From NCBI GenBank assembly GCA_031256125.1, contig JAIRRE010000267.1, forward strand, positions 1-15,051: 15,051 nt of DNA, given 5' to 3'. The notes under the pieces are model-generated. The model searched no databases. It saw only the letters and a list, made by a program, of their open reading frames with translations, and was not told where the DNA came from. Position 1 is the stretch's first letter. Each line of letters opens with the position of its first letter. Source of the DNA: Burkholderiaceae bacterium. GTDB taxonomy: Bacteria; Pseudomonadota; Gammaproteobacteria; Burkholderiales; Burkholderiaceae_C. This document shows, in pieces, positions 7,982-15,051 of this stretch. The translations under genes were made by a program, and so were the position numbers.

Positions 7982-9733
7982 ATGCCCGAATCCCTGCAAA
8001 TTCCCGCGCCCGCCACCGTCGATGCCGCCGCTCTTGACTGGGCGCAGTACGGCCAGGCATTAGTACACACCGGCAAACTCTCGCCGCGCGATCTGGAGCG
8101 GGCGCTGGCGGCCACGCACGAAATGGGCGGCGCGCTCGATTCGGCGCTGGTCAGCCTCGGGCTGGTGTCGGAGGCCGACGCGGCGCGCGCCTTAGCGGAG
8201 TATCTGGGCCTGCCGTTCGTGCCGGCCGAGCAGTTCCCGGACGCGCCAGCGGAAGCCAATGGCTTGCTTCCGGCGTTTTTGCGCGCCCATCGTGTGTTGC
8301 CGCTGGCCATTCAAGGCGGGCAGCTTTACGTCGCTATGCACGCGCCGCAAGATGCGTTCGTCCTTAAGGCGCTGCACCTGACCACGGGGCTGGCGGTTCG
8401 GCCCGCAGTGGGGCTGGCTTCGGACATCGACAAGGCGCTGCAACACCAGCAGGAAGAAGGCCAGGCTCTGCATGAGGATAGCGAGGATGTACTGGGCAGC
8501 GGCGATGCGGGCGAATTCGTCGAACACCTGCGCGATCTGGCCAGCGAAGCGCCAGTAATCCGGCTGGTCAACACCATCATTGGCCGCGTGATCGAGTTGC
8601 GCGCCTCCGACATTCACCTGGAACCGTTCGAGGACGGTTTGCACGTGCGCTACCGCGTCGATGGCGTGTTGCAACCAGGAGAGGTGGTGTCCGGAAACCA
8701 GGGCGCGGCGGTGAGTTCGCGTGTCAAGCTGCTCGCGCATCTGGATATTGCCGAGCGCCGCCTGCCACAGGATGGGAGCATCAAAACGCGTGTCAAGGGG
8801 CGCGAACTGGACTTGCGCGTCTCCACCGTGCCGACGGTGCATGGCGAAAGCGTGGTGATGCGGGTACTCGACCGCGCCAGCGTGCGCTTCGGGCTGGAGG
8901 ATATGGGGTTCGAGGCCGACAATTTGGCGCGCTTTCGCTCGCTCATTCAACGGCCGCACGGCATTTTGCTGGTCACCGGCCCCACCGGCTCGGGCAAAAC
9001 CACCACGCTTTATGCGGCGCTGGCCAAGCTCGATTCAACCTCGCAGAAGATCATCACTGTGGAAGACCCGGTGGAATATCAACTGGAGGGTATCAACCAG
9101 ATTCAGGTGCACGCGCAAATCAACCTGACCTTTGCCAACGCGCTGCGCTCGATCCTGCGGCAGGATCCGGACATCATCATGATTGGCGAGATGCGCGATG
9201 GCGAGACCGCGCAGATCGCCGTGCAATCGTCGCTCACCGGCCACCTGGTGCTTTCAACCCTGCACACCAACACCGCCGCCAGCGCCGTGGTGCGAATGCA
9301 GGACATGGGCATTGAGCGCTACCTCATTACCTCCACCGTCAACGGCGTGCTGGCCCAGCGTCTGGTGCGGCAACTGTGCCCGCACTGCAAAGCGCCGGTT
9401 ACGCCCGCGCCGGAATTGTTGCAAAGTTCGGGTCTGGCCAAATTCATGCCGCCCGGCCAGCTTATTTACGAGGCGCGCGGTTGCGCGCAGTGCCGCGACA
9501 CCGGCTATCAGGGCCGCACCGGTATTCACGAACTGCTGGTGGTCGATGAAGCCATGCGCAGGGCCATCCTGCAAGGAGGCGACGCCAGCGCGTTGCAGCA
9601 ACTGGCGGTGCAATCGGGGATGCTCACGCTCTACGAAGACGGCTTGCGCAAGGTTGCGGCTGGCGTCACCAGCCTCGACGAAGTGCTGCGCGTAACGCAA
9701 GACGAATTGCAGGAAGAGCACGGCGATGCCTGA
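7982..9733 (+). CDS. gspE: Type II secretion system ATPase GspE
   Basis: Cytoplasmic AAA+-like ATPase that powers pseudopilus assembly in type II secretion; it docks to the membrane through GspL and GspF. From ATG 7982 it has 583 residues, a little longer than the usual 500-ish. Residues 20-150 are the N-terminal T2SSE_N/MshE-N-type domain. RASDIHLEP begins at R207. Walker A GPTGSGKTT is at 333-341 (K339). Walker B DPDIIMIGE is at 395-403, followed by MRDGETA where IRDAETA is common. HTNTAASAV follows. The tetracysteine zinc motif C466-X2-C469 and C501-X2-C504 separates GspE from PilT-type ATPases. ATG 7982 was chosen because the translation from 7895 adds 29 unconserved-looking residues. No clear ribosome binding site precedes either start. 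It overlaps gspF by 8 bases. Identity is secure; the exact start is not. Confidence 0.95.
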   Translation: MPESLQIPAPATVDAAALDWAQYGQALVHTGKLSPRDLERALAATHEMGGALDSALVSLGLVSEADAARALAEYLGLPFVPAEQFPDAPAEANGLLPAFLRAHRVLPLAIQGGQLYVAMHAPQDAFVLKALHLTTGLAVRPAVGLASDIDKALQHQQEEGQALHEDSEDVLGSGDAGEFVEHLRDLASEAPVIRLVNTIIGRVIELRASDIHLEPFEDGLHVRYRVDGVLQPGEVVSGNQGAAVSSRVKLLAHLDIAERRLPQDGSIKTRVKGRELDLRVSTVPTVHGESVVMRVLDRASVRFGLEDMGFEADNLARFRSLIQRPHGILLVTGPTGSGKTTTLYAALAKLDSTSQKIITVEDPVEYQLEGINQIQVHAQINLTFANALRSILRQDPDIIMIGEMRDGETAQIAVQSSLTGHLVLSTLHTNTAASAVVRMQDMGIERYLITSTVNGVLAQRLVRQLCPHCKAPVTPAPELLQSSGLAKFMPPGQLIYEARGCAQCRDTGYQGRTGIHELLVVDEAMRRAILQGGDASALQQLAVQSGMLTLYEDGLRKVAAGVTSLDEVLRVTQDELQEEHGDA

Positions 9734-10973
9734 ATTTGCATGGCGCGCCGCATCCGCTGGCGGGCAATTGGTGCAGGGGCAGACGGACGCGCCCTCCGCT
9801 GACGTCGTGCTGCGCCAGTTGCGTGAGCGCGGCCTGACGCCGATTCGCGTCGATGAAGGCGGCGCGCTGGCCGCCGGCAACCTGGGCGCGGGCGGCGCGC
9901 TGGCGCGTTTTGGTCAATCGCGCCGCACGCCGCGCGGGCCGGTCAAACCTGCCGACGTGCGCACGCTGACCTCGGAGCTATCCATCATGCTGCGCGCCGG
10001 GCTGGCGCTGGATAACGCGCTGCGCGTGCTGATTGAAATGAGTGCCAAACCAAGCCTCAAGACGCTGCTCGAAGGTCTGCTGGAAGACGTAAAAGGCGGC
10101 GCGCCGTTCAGCCGCGCTCTTGCCACGCACCACGAACTGTTTGGCGATTTCTACATCAATATGGTGCGATCCGGCGAAGCCAGCGGCAAGATGTCGCAGG
10201 TACTCGAACGCCTGGTAGCGCATATGGAGCGGCTGCGTGCGCTGCGCGAAAGCGTGATTTCCGCGACGCTATACCCGGCCATTCTGCTGTGCGTGGCGGT
10301 GCTCTCGCTGACCGTCATGCTCGCCCTGGTGGTGCCGCAGTTTCAAAAGCTCTTTGCTGATATGGGCGACGCGCTGCCGCTGCCCACCCGCATCCTGATG
10401 GCGCTGGACAACGGTTTCAGGCATTACGGCCTGTTCATCGGCGCCGCGCTGGTGGCGGCTGGCTGGCTGGCGTGGCGCTGGTTTGCTACGCCCGAGGGGC
10501 GCACATGGTGGCAAGCGCGCGTGCTGAGCCTGCCGGTCATCGGGCGGTTGCAATATCAATACCAACTGATGCTGTTCGCGCGCGCGCTGGGCACGCTGCT
10601 GGGTAATGGCGTGCCGCTATTGACAGCGCTGCACATCGCCACCGAAACCGTGGGTAACGACAATTTGCGCCAGGCGCTGGCCAAAATGACGCCGCTGGTC
10701 AAGGAAGGCGGGCGCATGGTGCGGGCGATGCAGGCCACGCAAGCCTTCGAGCCGCTGGCCATCAACCTGGTGCGGGTGGGCGAGGAAACCGGCCGCATCG
10801 GGCCGATGATGAACGAACTGGCCGAGGTGCTCGACCGCAACGTCGAAACCGGTATCCGGCGCGCGCTCACGCTACTGGAGCCGGTGATGATCCTGGCGCT
10901 GGGGGTGCTGATCGCGTGCATCATCGTCTCCATCCTGCTGGGTGTTTTGTCGATTAACGATCTGGCTAAATAG
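9726..10973 (+). CDS. gspF: Type II secretion inner-membrane platform protein GspF
   Basis: A 415-residue polytopic protein that forms the core of the inner-membrane platform and couples GspE to pseudopilin addition. It has two T2SF (PF00482) domains at about residues 79-203 and 284-405. Each begins with the family pattern (LTSELSIMLRAGLALDNAL; LFARALGTLLGNGVPLLTAL) and ends near a membrane helix. Predicted helices are at about 183-205, 234-252 and 386-408. The first 60 residues (FAWRAASAGGQLVQGQTDA...) match the normal GspF N-terminus. An AGGAAGAG lies 7 bases before ATG 9726, which itself overlaps the gspE stop by 8 bases. Length and motifs are normal. Confidence 0.96.
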   Translation: MPEFAWRAASAGGQLVQGQTDAPSADVVLRQLRERGLTPIRVDEGGALAAGNLGAGGALARFGQSRRTPRGPVKPADVRTLTSELSIMLRAGLALDNALRVLIEMSAKPSLKTLLEGLLEDVKGGAPFSRALATHHELFGDFYINMVRSGEASGKMSQVLERLVAHMERLRALRESVISATLYPAILLCVAVLSLTVMLALVVPQFQKLFADMGDALPLPTRILMALDNGFRHYGLFIGAALVAAGWLAWRWFATPEGRTWWQARVLSLPVIGRLQYQYQLMLFARALGTLLGNGVPLLTALHIATETVGNDNLRQALAKMTPLVKEGGRMVRAMQATQAFEPLAINLVRVGEETGRIGPMMNELAEVLDRNVETGIRRALTLLEPVMILALGVLIACIIVSILLGVLSINDLAK

Positions 10974-10991
10974 TAGGGAAGAGAATCAACC

Positions 10992-11438
10992 ATGAAACGC
11001 AAACTTGTTTTTACCCCGGCAGCCATTGCGCAGCGCGCGACGCGCGGCTTCACGCTGATCGAAATCATGGTGGTGATCATCATCATCGCCATGCTGGCAG
11101 CCATCGTCGGGCCAGAGGTGATGAAAAAACTGGGCGGAGCCAAGTCCAAAACGGCGGCGATCCAGATTGCCGACCTGGACAAGGCGCTGGACTTGTTCAA
11201 GCTGGACGTGGGCCGCTACCCGACCAACGCCGAGGGTTTGGAAGCTCTGGCAGCCGCGCCGCCCACGGCCAACGGCTGGAACGGCCCGTATCTGAAAGGC
11301 GGCCTGCCCAACGATCCCTGGGGCAACCCCTACCACTACACCAACCCGGGGCCTAACGGCAACCCGCAAGTCGTTTCCTGGGGTGCGGACAACGCCCCCG
11401 GCGGAACGGGCGAAAACGCCGACATCAGCAATCAGTAG
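10992..11438 (+). CDS. gspG: Major pseudopilin GspG
   Basis: Main subunit of the type II secretion pseudopilus. The 148-residue precursor should be cut by the prepilin peptidase after G19 (ATRG/FTLIEIMVV), leaving an N-methylated F20 and the conserved Glu+5 (E24). The hydrophobic helix runs to about residue 44. KTAAIQIADLDKALDLFKLD and GRYPTNAEGLEAL, then WNGPYLKG and NDPWGNPYHY, are all diagnostic of GspG; the acidic C-terminal loop (WGADNAPGGTGENADI) corresponds to the family's calcium-binding region. GGGAAG lies about 12 bases before ATG 10992. It follows gspF after 18 bases. No prepilin peptidase gene is in this window. Confidence 0.97.
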   Translation: MKRKLVFTPAAIAQRATRGFTLIEIMVVIIIIAMLAAIVGPEVMKKLGGAKSKTAAIQIADLDKALDLFKLDVGRYPTNAEGLEALAAAPPTANGWNGPYLKGGLPNDPWGNPYHYTNPGPNGNPQVVSWGADNAPGGTGENADISNQ

Positions 11439-11455
11439 TTAGTAGTCACCCGCCC

Positions 11456-11989
11456 GTGTCTGAATACGCGCAGCAGCAACCGGCGTCCCACCGCCGAGTC
11501 GCCTCGATAGGGTGGAAACCGTCTTGGAAGGCGCCGTGCGCCCGCAGGCTGCTGGGCTTTACGCTGATCGAACTGCTGGTCGTCATTACCCTTATGGCGC
11601 TCATCGCCGGTCTCACGCCCATGGCCTACGGGCGTTTGCGGGAAAGCGCGCAATACCGCGACACCGTGCGCGCGGCTTTGACCGACCTGCGCACCGCGCG
11701 CGCCCAAGCGATGGCCGAGGGCGTGGAAACGCGCTTCGCGGTGGATTTGCAAGCGCGCACCTTCGGCATGGTGGACGGCCCGGCCTACGAAGTGCCCCAG
11801 CCGCTGAGCCTGCGCGCCACCATGGCCGGCCAGGAAGCCGGGGCAGGCGGGCAAATGTCGATTCGCTTTCTGCCGCGCGGCGGCGCCAGCGGTGGTAGCC
11901 TGGACATCATCCGTCCTTCCGGCACGGGGATACGCCTGCGGGTGGACTGGTTTACCGGCCGCGTGGAACAGGAGGCGATCGCGCCATGA
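11456..11989 (+). CDS. gspH: Minor pseudopilin GspH
   Basis: A 177-residue minor pseudopilin of the pseudopilus tip. The prepilin motif LLG/FTLIELLVVITLMALIAG puts cleavage after G34 with the Glu+5 at E39. The region after it (RDTVRAALTDLRTARAQAMA) is the usual GspH alpha-helix, followed by a beta-rich domain ending in RVDWFTGRVEQ. The 34-residue leader is long for this class. The start taken is GTG 11456, 17 bases after gspG; it has no evident ribosome binding site, and there is no ATG in frame before the cleavage site. It overlaps gspI by 4 bases. Confidence 0.9.
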   Translation: MSEYAQQQPASHRRVASIGWKPSWKAPCARRLLGFTLIELLVVITLMALIAGLTPMAYGRLRESAQYRDTVRAALTDLRTARAQAMAEGVETRFAVDLQARTFGMVDGPAYEVPQPLSLRATMAGQEAGAGGQMSIRFLPRGGASGGSLDIIRPSGTGIRLRVDWFTGRVEQEAIAP

Positions 11990-12441
11990 AAGTGCCGCCC
12001 CAAATCGTCAGGCGTGATGCAAGGCAACGCGCGACGCGCAGTAGTCAGCGTGGTTTTTCGCTACTCGAAATCCTGGTTGCATTTACCATTGCGGCGCTGG
12101 CGCTGGGGATGATCTACCAGGTCATGGGCAACGACGCGCGGCAAACTGGAGGGCTGGCGCAGCGCCAGCGGGCGCTGGCGCTGGCCCAATCGCTGCTGGC
12201 CGCGTATACCGTGGCACCGCCGCAAGACGTGCATGACAGCGGTGAATCGGCTGGTTACGGCTGGCGAATCGACAGCGCGCCATATCCCACGCCGGCCAAC
12301 AGCTCCAACCCGCAAGCGCCGCATTTACACGAACTGCGCGCACAGGTGAGTTGGGGCAATGACGCCGCGCGCAGCATCGAATTGCGCACCCTGCGGCCCG
12401 AACGCCTGCCGCCGCCGGGTAGCCTGGGGAACGCGCCGTGA
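11986..12441 (+). CDS. gspI: Minor pseudopilin GspI
   Basis: A 151-residue minor pseudopilin. The motif SQRG/FSLLEILVAFTIAALALG gives cleavage after G23 and Glu+5 at E28. It is the expected partner of GspJ and GspK in the tip complex that starts pseudopilus assembly. The helix is followed by ARQTGGLAQRQRALALAQSL, typical of GspI. AGGAGG lies 10 bases before ATG 11986, inside the end of gspH, and the two genes overlap by 4 bases (ATGA). It overlaps gspJ likewise (GTGA). Confidence 0.92.
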   Translation: MKVPPQIVRRDARQRATRSSQRGFSLLEILVAFTIAALALGMIYQVMGNDARQTGGLAQRQRALALAQSLLAAYTVAPPQDVHDSGESAGYGWRIDSAPYPTPANSSNPQAPHLHELRAQVSWGNDAARSIELRTLRPERLPPPGSLGNAP

Positions 12442-13172
12442 ACCCGGTCGCCCAGATCGTTGGTCCGCTCCCAAGCTGCGCCAGCGCCCCTGTGGGGCAG
12501 CGCACCACGCGCAGCGGCTTTACTCTTGTCGAAATGTTGATCTCGCTGGTGTTGCTGTCGCTGCTCATGCTGGCGCTGGCCAATGCCGTCAGCGGTATGG
12601 GGCAGACCGAGGATCGAGTCGAGACACATGTGGCGGCATCCGACGATTACAACCTAGCCACGGATTGGCTGCGCGATACGCTGGGGCTGGTTTCGGCGCG
12701 CCTCTATACCAACAACCAGGGTGGAATGCCCGCGCAAATCCCGTTTTTCGATGGCGCCGGCGACCATGTGGCATGGATCGGCGTGCTGCCCGCGCGGTTC
12801 GACGCGGGCGGGCGGTACTACCTGCGCCTGGCGGTGGAATCGGACGCGCTGGTGCTGCGCTACGCGCCGTGGACCGGCGCGGCCACCTTTAGCAATTGGG
12901 GGGCGGCGCAAAGCCTGACGCTAGCCGCGCCAGTATCGAGTCTGACACTGCACTATCAAGATCCGACCAGCGGCAACTGGAGCGCGGTTTGGCCGCCGCC
13001 GGGGCTGCCGATTCAAACGCTGCCGAATGCTCTGCTGCCCTCGGCGGTGAGGATCGACGTGGATGGCGCCGATCCATCCTGGCCATTGCTGGTCGTGGCG
13101 GTGCGCGCCGCGCAGTCGTGCTTCGGCAGGGTTGCCACATTCGGCGTCGGCGACAAGGGACAGGAATGCTAA
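12438..13172 (+). CDS. gspJ: Minor pseudopilin GspJ
   Basis: A 244-residue minor pseudopilin. The motif TRSG/FTLVEMLISLVLLSLLML gives cleavage after G27 with Glu+5 at E32. The globular part contains YYLRLAVESDALVLRYAPW and SLTLHYQDPTSGNW, consistent with the GspJ beta domain. The start is GTG 12438, overlapping the gspI stop (GTGA) with a GGGGAA just upstream. The stop TAA at 13170-13172 overlaps the gspK start (7 bases). Order and size support GspJ rather than another pseudopilin. Confidence 0.9.
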   Translation: MNPVAQIVGPLPSCASAPVGQRTTRSGFTLVEMLISLVLLSLLMLALANAVSGMGQTEDRVETHVAASDDYNLATDWLRDTLGLVSARLYTNNQGGMPAQIPFFDGAGDHVAWIGVLPARFDAGGRYYLRLAVESDALVLRYAPWTGAATFSNWGAAQSLTLAAPVSSLTLHYQDPTSGNWSAVWPPPGLPIQTLPNALLPSAVRIDVDGADPSWPLLVVAVRAAQSCFGRVATFGVGDKGQEC

Positions 13173-14080
13173 AAAAAACCGGTTTCGCGTGCAGCATCCC
13201 ACGCCCAACAGCCCAAATGACGCGGCAGAGCTGGCGCGCTCAACCGCTCTCGCTCTATGCCCGGCGCTCAAGGCGCCACCATTATCAAAGCGGTATGGCC
13301 TTGATTGCCGTGCTTTGGATCGTCGCTGCGCTCAGCATCATGGTGCTGGGATTGACACAAACCGTGAAACAAAACATCCGTGTCGCCACGATGCTGCGTG
13401 ACCAGACCGCAGGACAGGCGCTGGGCGAGGCGGCCATTGCGCTGGCGTTGCAGCAACTGACAATCCAAACCAGCCCGATGCAGGGCGCGGGACAAATTGG
13501 CGTGCGCTACGCCGGGGTGGACATGGCGGTAACCGCCACGCCGCTAAATGGCTGGATTCCACTCAATAGCGCGCCAGCGCCGATGCTGGCCGCGCTACTA
13601 CAAACAGCCGGTGGACTGGCCCCGCCCCAGGCGCAACAAATGGCCCAGACCCTGATCGACTGGCGCGATGGCGTGCCACAGACGGACATCGCCTCGCCTG
13701 TGTCCAGCGGCAACCAGACGCGCCGGTTCGAGGCCGTGGAAGACCTGATGCTGGTACCCGGAATGACTTATGACCTGTATGCGCGCATCGCGCCGCTAGT
13801 GACAGCCAGCAACGCCGGTACGAGTGTGGTCAATGCGCAGGCTGCGCCGCCCGATGTGGCGGCGGCGCTGGGTGGCAATACTGCCTTCATTGCGCCAACG
13901 GGGGCCGCGCAGAGTAATTTATTCCGGCTGGAAGCTGCCGTGCCGCTGGGGACAGGCAAAATATTACATTTAACCGAGGATGCTGCGCTTTTCGGGCCAG
14001 GTTCTGGTTTACTCGCCCCGTGGCATATTCTGCGCGAGAGTTCGCGCGTCGATGCCGCCGCAACCCATTTCCCTGCCTGA
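13166..14080 (+). CDS. gspK: Minor pseudopilin GspK
   Basis: A 304-residue minor pseudopilin that caps the pseudopilus tip. The cleavage motif is QSG/MALIAVLWIVAALSIMVL after G43. Position +5 is Ala rather than Glu, which is the known exception for GspK in this family. The large domain holds WIPLNSAP, TLIDWRDGV and FEAVEDLMLVPGMT, which match GspK. The reading frame is open far upstream (12896), but ATG 13166 is chosen because it overlaps the gspJ stop and has GGGACAGGA directly before it. The 43-residue leader is long and basic. An A8 run sits just after the start codon (13171-13178). Confidence 0.93.
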   Translation: MLKKTGFACSIPRPTAQMTRQSWRAQPLSLYARRSRRHHYQSGMALIAVLWIVAALSIMVLGLTQTVKQNIRVATMLRDQTAGQALGEAAIALALQQLTIQTSPMQGAGQIGVRYAGVDMAVTATPLNGWIPLNSAPAPMLAALLQTAGGLAPPQAQQMAQTLIDWRDGVPQTDIASPVSSGNQTRRFEAVEDLMLVPGMTYDLYARIAPLVTASNAGTSVVNAQAAPPDVAAALGGNTAFIAPTGAAQSNLFRLEAAVPLGTGKILHLTEDAALFGPGSGLLAPWHILRESSRVDAAATHFPA

Positions 14081-14119
14081 TAAGCGCTCATAACCCCTGT
14101 TTGTTTTACCGATTCCCGC
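14081..14119 (+). other. Short gap between gspK and gspL
   Basis: This is the longest gap inside the gsp block (39 bases). It shows no stem-loop, T-run or clear promoter, so transcription probably runs through it. Confidence 0.5.
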
Positions 14120-15051
14120 ATGGCCCTTCTGACCCACGATAACAGCCGCTTTTTCGGCCTGGACTTAGGCCGATGGCTACGTCAATGGCGCGCGGCGGGT
14201 CGGTTGCTGGCTGAACTGCCGGCGCTGGCGCGGTTCACACCTGCGGTGCGGGTGGCGTTACGGCACGCCGATGGGCGCGTGACGCACTGGCAGGTGGCGC
14301 ACGGACAGGCACGCGTCGAGCACGCCCCCCCTGCCACGCCTGCCGTTTGCCACGCGCTGGAACTAGCGCCTGATCGCGTGCTGGAGCGGCGCTTGGCGCT
14401 GCCGTCGCTGGCCGATGCCGATCTGGCCCAAGTGGTGGCACTGGATGTGGCCTCCAACGCGCCCTTCCCCGCCGCGCAGACAGTGTACGGCTACGCGGCG
14501 CAAGCCGACGGCCGCACGCACGTGGCCATGACCTCGCGCGCACAGGTCGATCTAGCGCAAATCGAAGCCCGTGCGGCGGGTTGGCGCCCCGAGGGCGAGC
14601 CGGAGATCTGGGTGCTTCCTCCGAGAGCCAACCCCAACGTTGCGCTGCGCCCGATCGTCATCCGTGGTTACGGCGAGCGCGTGCGTCAGCGACTGGCAAC
14701 GCGCGGCTTTAGCCAACATTTGGCGCTGATCACGCTGGCCGCGCTGTTGCTAGTGGCGCTGCTGGTTACGCCCACGGCTTTTACCCGTGCGCGCGCGCAT
14801 CAGGCCATGGCCGCGCAAGATGCCTTGCAGCGGCAGGCTGGTCCGCAAATTGCCGCGCGCGAGGCGCTGCTGGCGCAGGTGGGCCGCCTGCAAGCGCTGC
14901 GCGATCTGGTCGGCCAGCAAATCGCGTTGCCACCCGCGTTGGACATGCTCACCCGCGCCGTACCCGACGGCGCGTGGCTGACCGCGCTGCGCGCGGAAGG
15001 CACCAAGCTGACCCTCAACGGCAGCGCCGACGACGCGGCGGCGCTGGTGCA
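14120..15051 (+). CDS. gspL: Type II secretion assembly protein GspL (PilN-like periplasmic part; cut by right edge)
   Basis: 310 residues are visible with no stop before the edge. Residues 1-190 are a poorly conserved cytoplasmic region in which FFGLDLGRWLRQWRAAGRLL and a Pro/Ala-rich stretch can be seen. Residues about 200-221 are one membrane helix (HLALITLAALLLVALLVTPT). After a coiled, Ala/Gln-rich stretch comes LDMLTRAVPDGAWLTALRAE, matching the PilN/GspL periplasmic domain. GspL anchors the ATPase GspE to the membrane and pairs with GspM. Position directly after gspK supports gspL, although the sequence could be annotated simply as a PilN-domain protein. ATG 14120 is preceded by a 39-base gap with no good ribosome binding site. 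Confidence 0.82.
   Translation, partial: MALLTHDNSRFFGLDLGRWLRQWRAAGRLLAELPALARFTPAVRVALRHADGRVTHWQVAHGQARVEHAPPATPAVCHALELAPDRVLERRLALPSLADADLAQVVALDVASNAPFPAAQTVYGYAAQADGRTHVAMTSRAQVDLAQIEARAAGWRPEGEPEIWVLPPRANPNVALRPIVIRGYGERVRQRLATRGFSQHLALITLAALLLVALLVTPTAFTRARAHQAMAAQDALQRQAGPQIAAREALLAQVGRLQALRDLVGQQIALPPALDMLTRAVPDGAWLTALRAEGTKLTLNGSADDAAALV

Noticed and set aside
8192..8959. Minus-strand open frame opposite gspE (255 residues)
   Set aside because: It is a composition shadow of the ATPase gene, with no family resemblance.

Overview
The window is an ordinary, densely packed chromosomal stretch from a high-GC proteobacterium. It is most likely a betaproteobacterium of the Burkholderiales type. 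The basis is a PhaF/PhaI-type phasin with a basic tail, a DUF3108 protein, GC-rich codon use and the gspE-to-gspL order. The taxon is an inference from gene content, because there is no rRNA here. No mobile element, CRISPR array, tRNA or rRNA is visible. No stretch over 300 bases lacks a gene. The only gaps of note are 428-481, 2437-2524, 7892-7981 and 14081-14119.

Region 1 (1-2436, minus strand) reads, in transcription order, phasin, then a TonB-like-shaped DUF3108 protein, then a TetR-family regulator cut by the left edge. The phasin stop and the DUF3108 start overlap, and the regulator follows after 54 bases. This looks like one transcription unit linked to polyhydroxyalkanoate granules or the cell envelope.

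Region 2 (2525-7891, plus strand) is a dTDP-L-rhamnose cluster in the order rfbB-rfbD-rfbA-(LysE-type exporter)-rfbC-acyltransferase. The four rfb genes cover the whole path from glucose-1-phosphate plus dTTP to dTDP-L-rhamnose. The membrane acyltransferase probably decorates the resulting polysaccharide or another envelope glycan. The amino-acid-exporter-like gene between rfbA and rfbC is the one unexpected member. Region 2 is divergent from region 1 across an 88-base shared upstream region.

Region 3 (7982 to the right edge, plus strand) is a type II secretion block, gspE-F-G-H-I-J-K-L. It holds the ATPase, the inner-membrane platform protein, the major pseudopilin, four minor pseudopilins and the start of the GspL assembly protein. 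Most junctions overlap or are very short, so it reads as one operon. gspC and gspD are not in front of gspE and must lie elsewhere; gspM would be expected beyond the right edge.

I found no convincing new system. The items most worth a second look are the exporter embedded in the rhamnose operon, the phasin/DUF3108/TetR unit, and the split layout of the secretion genes.
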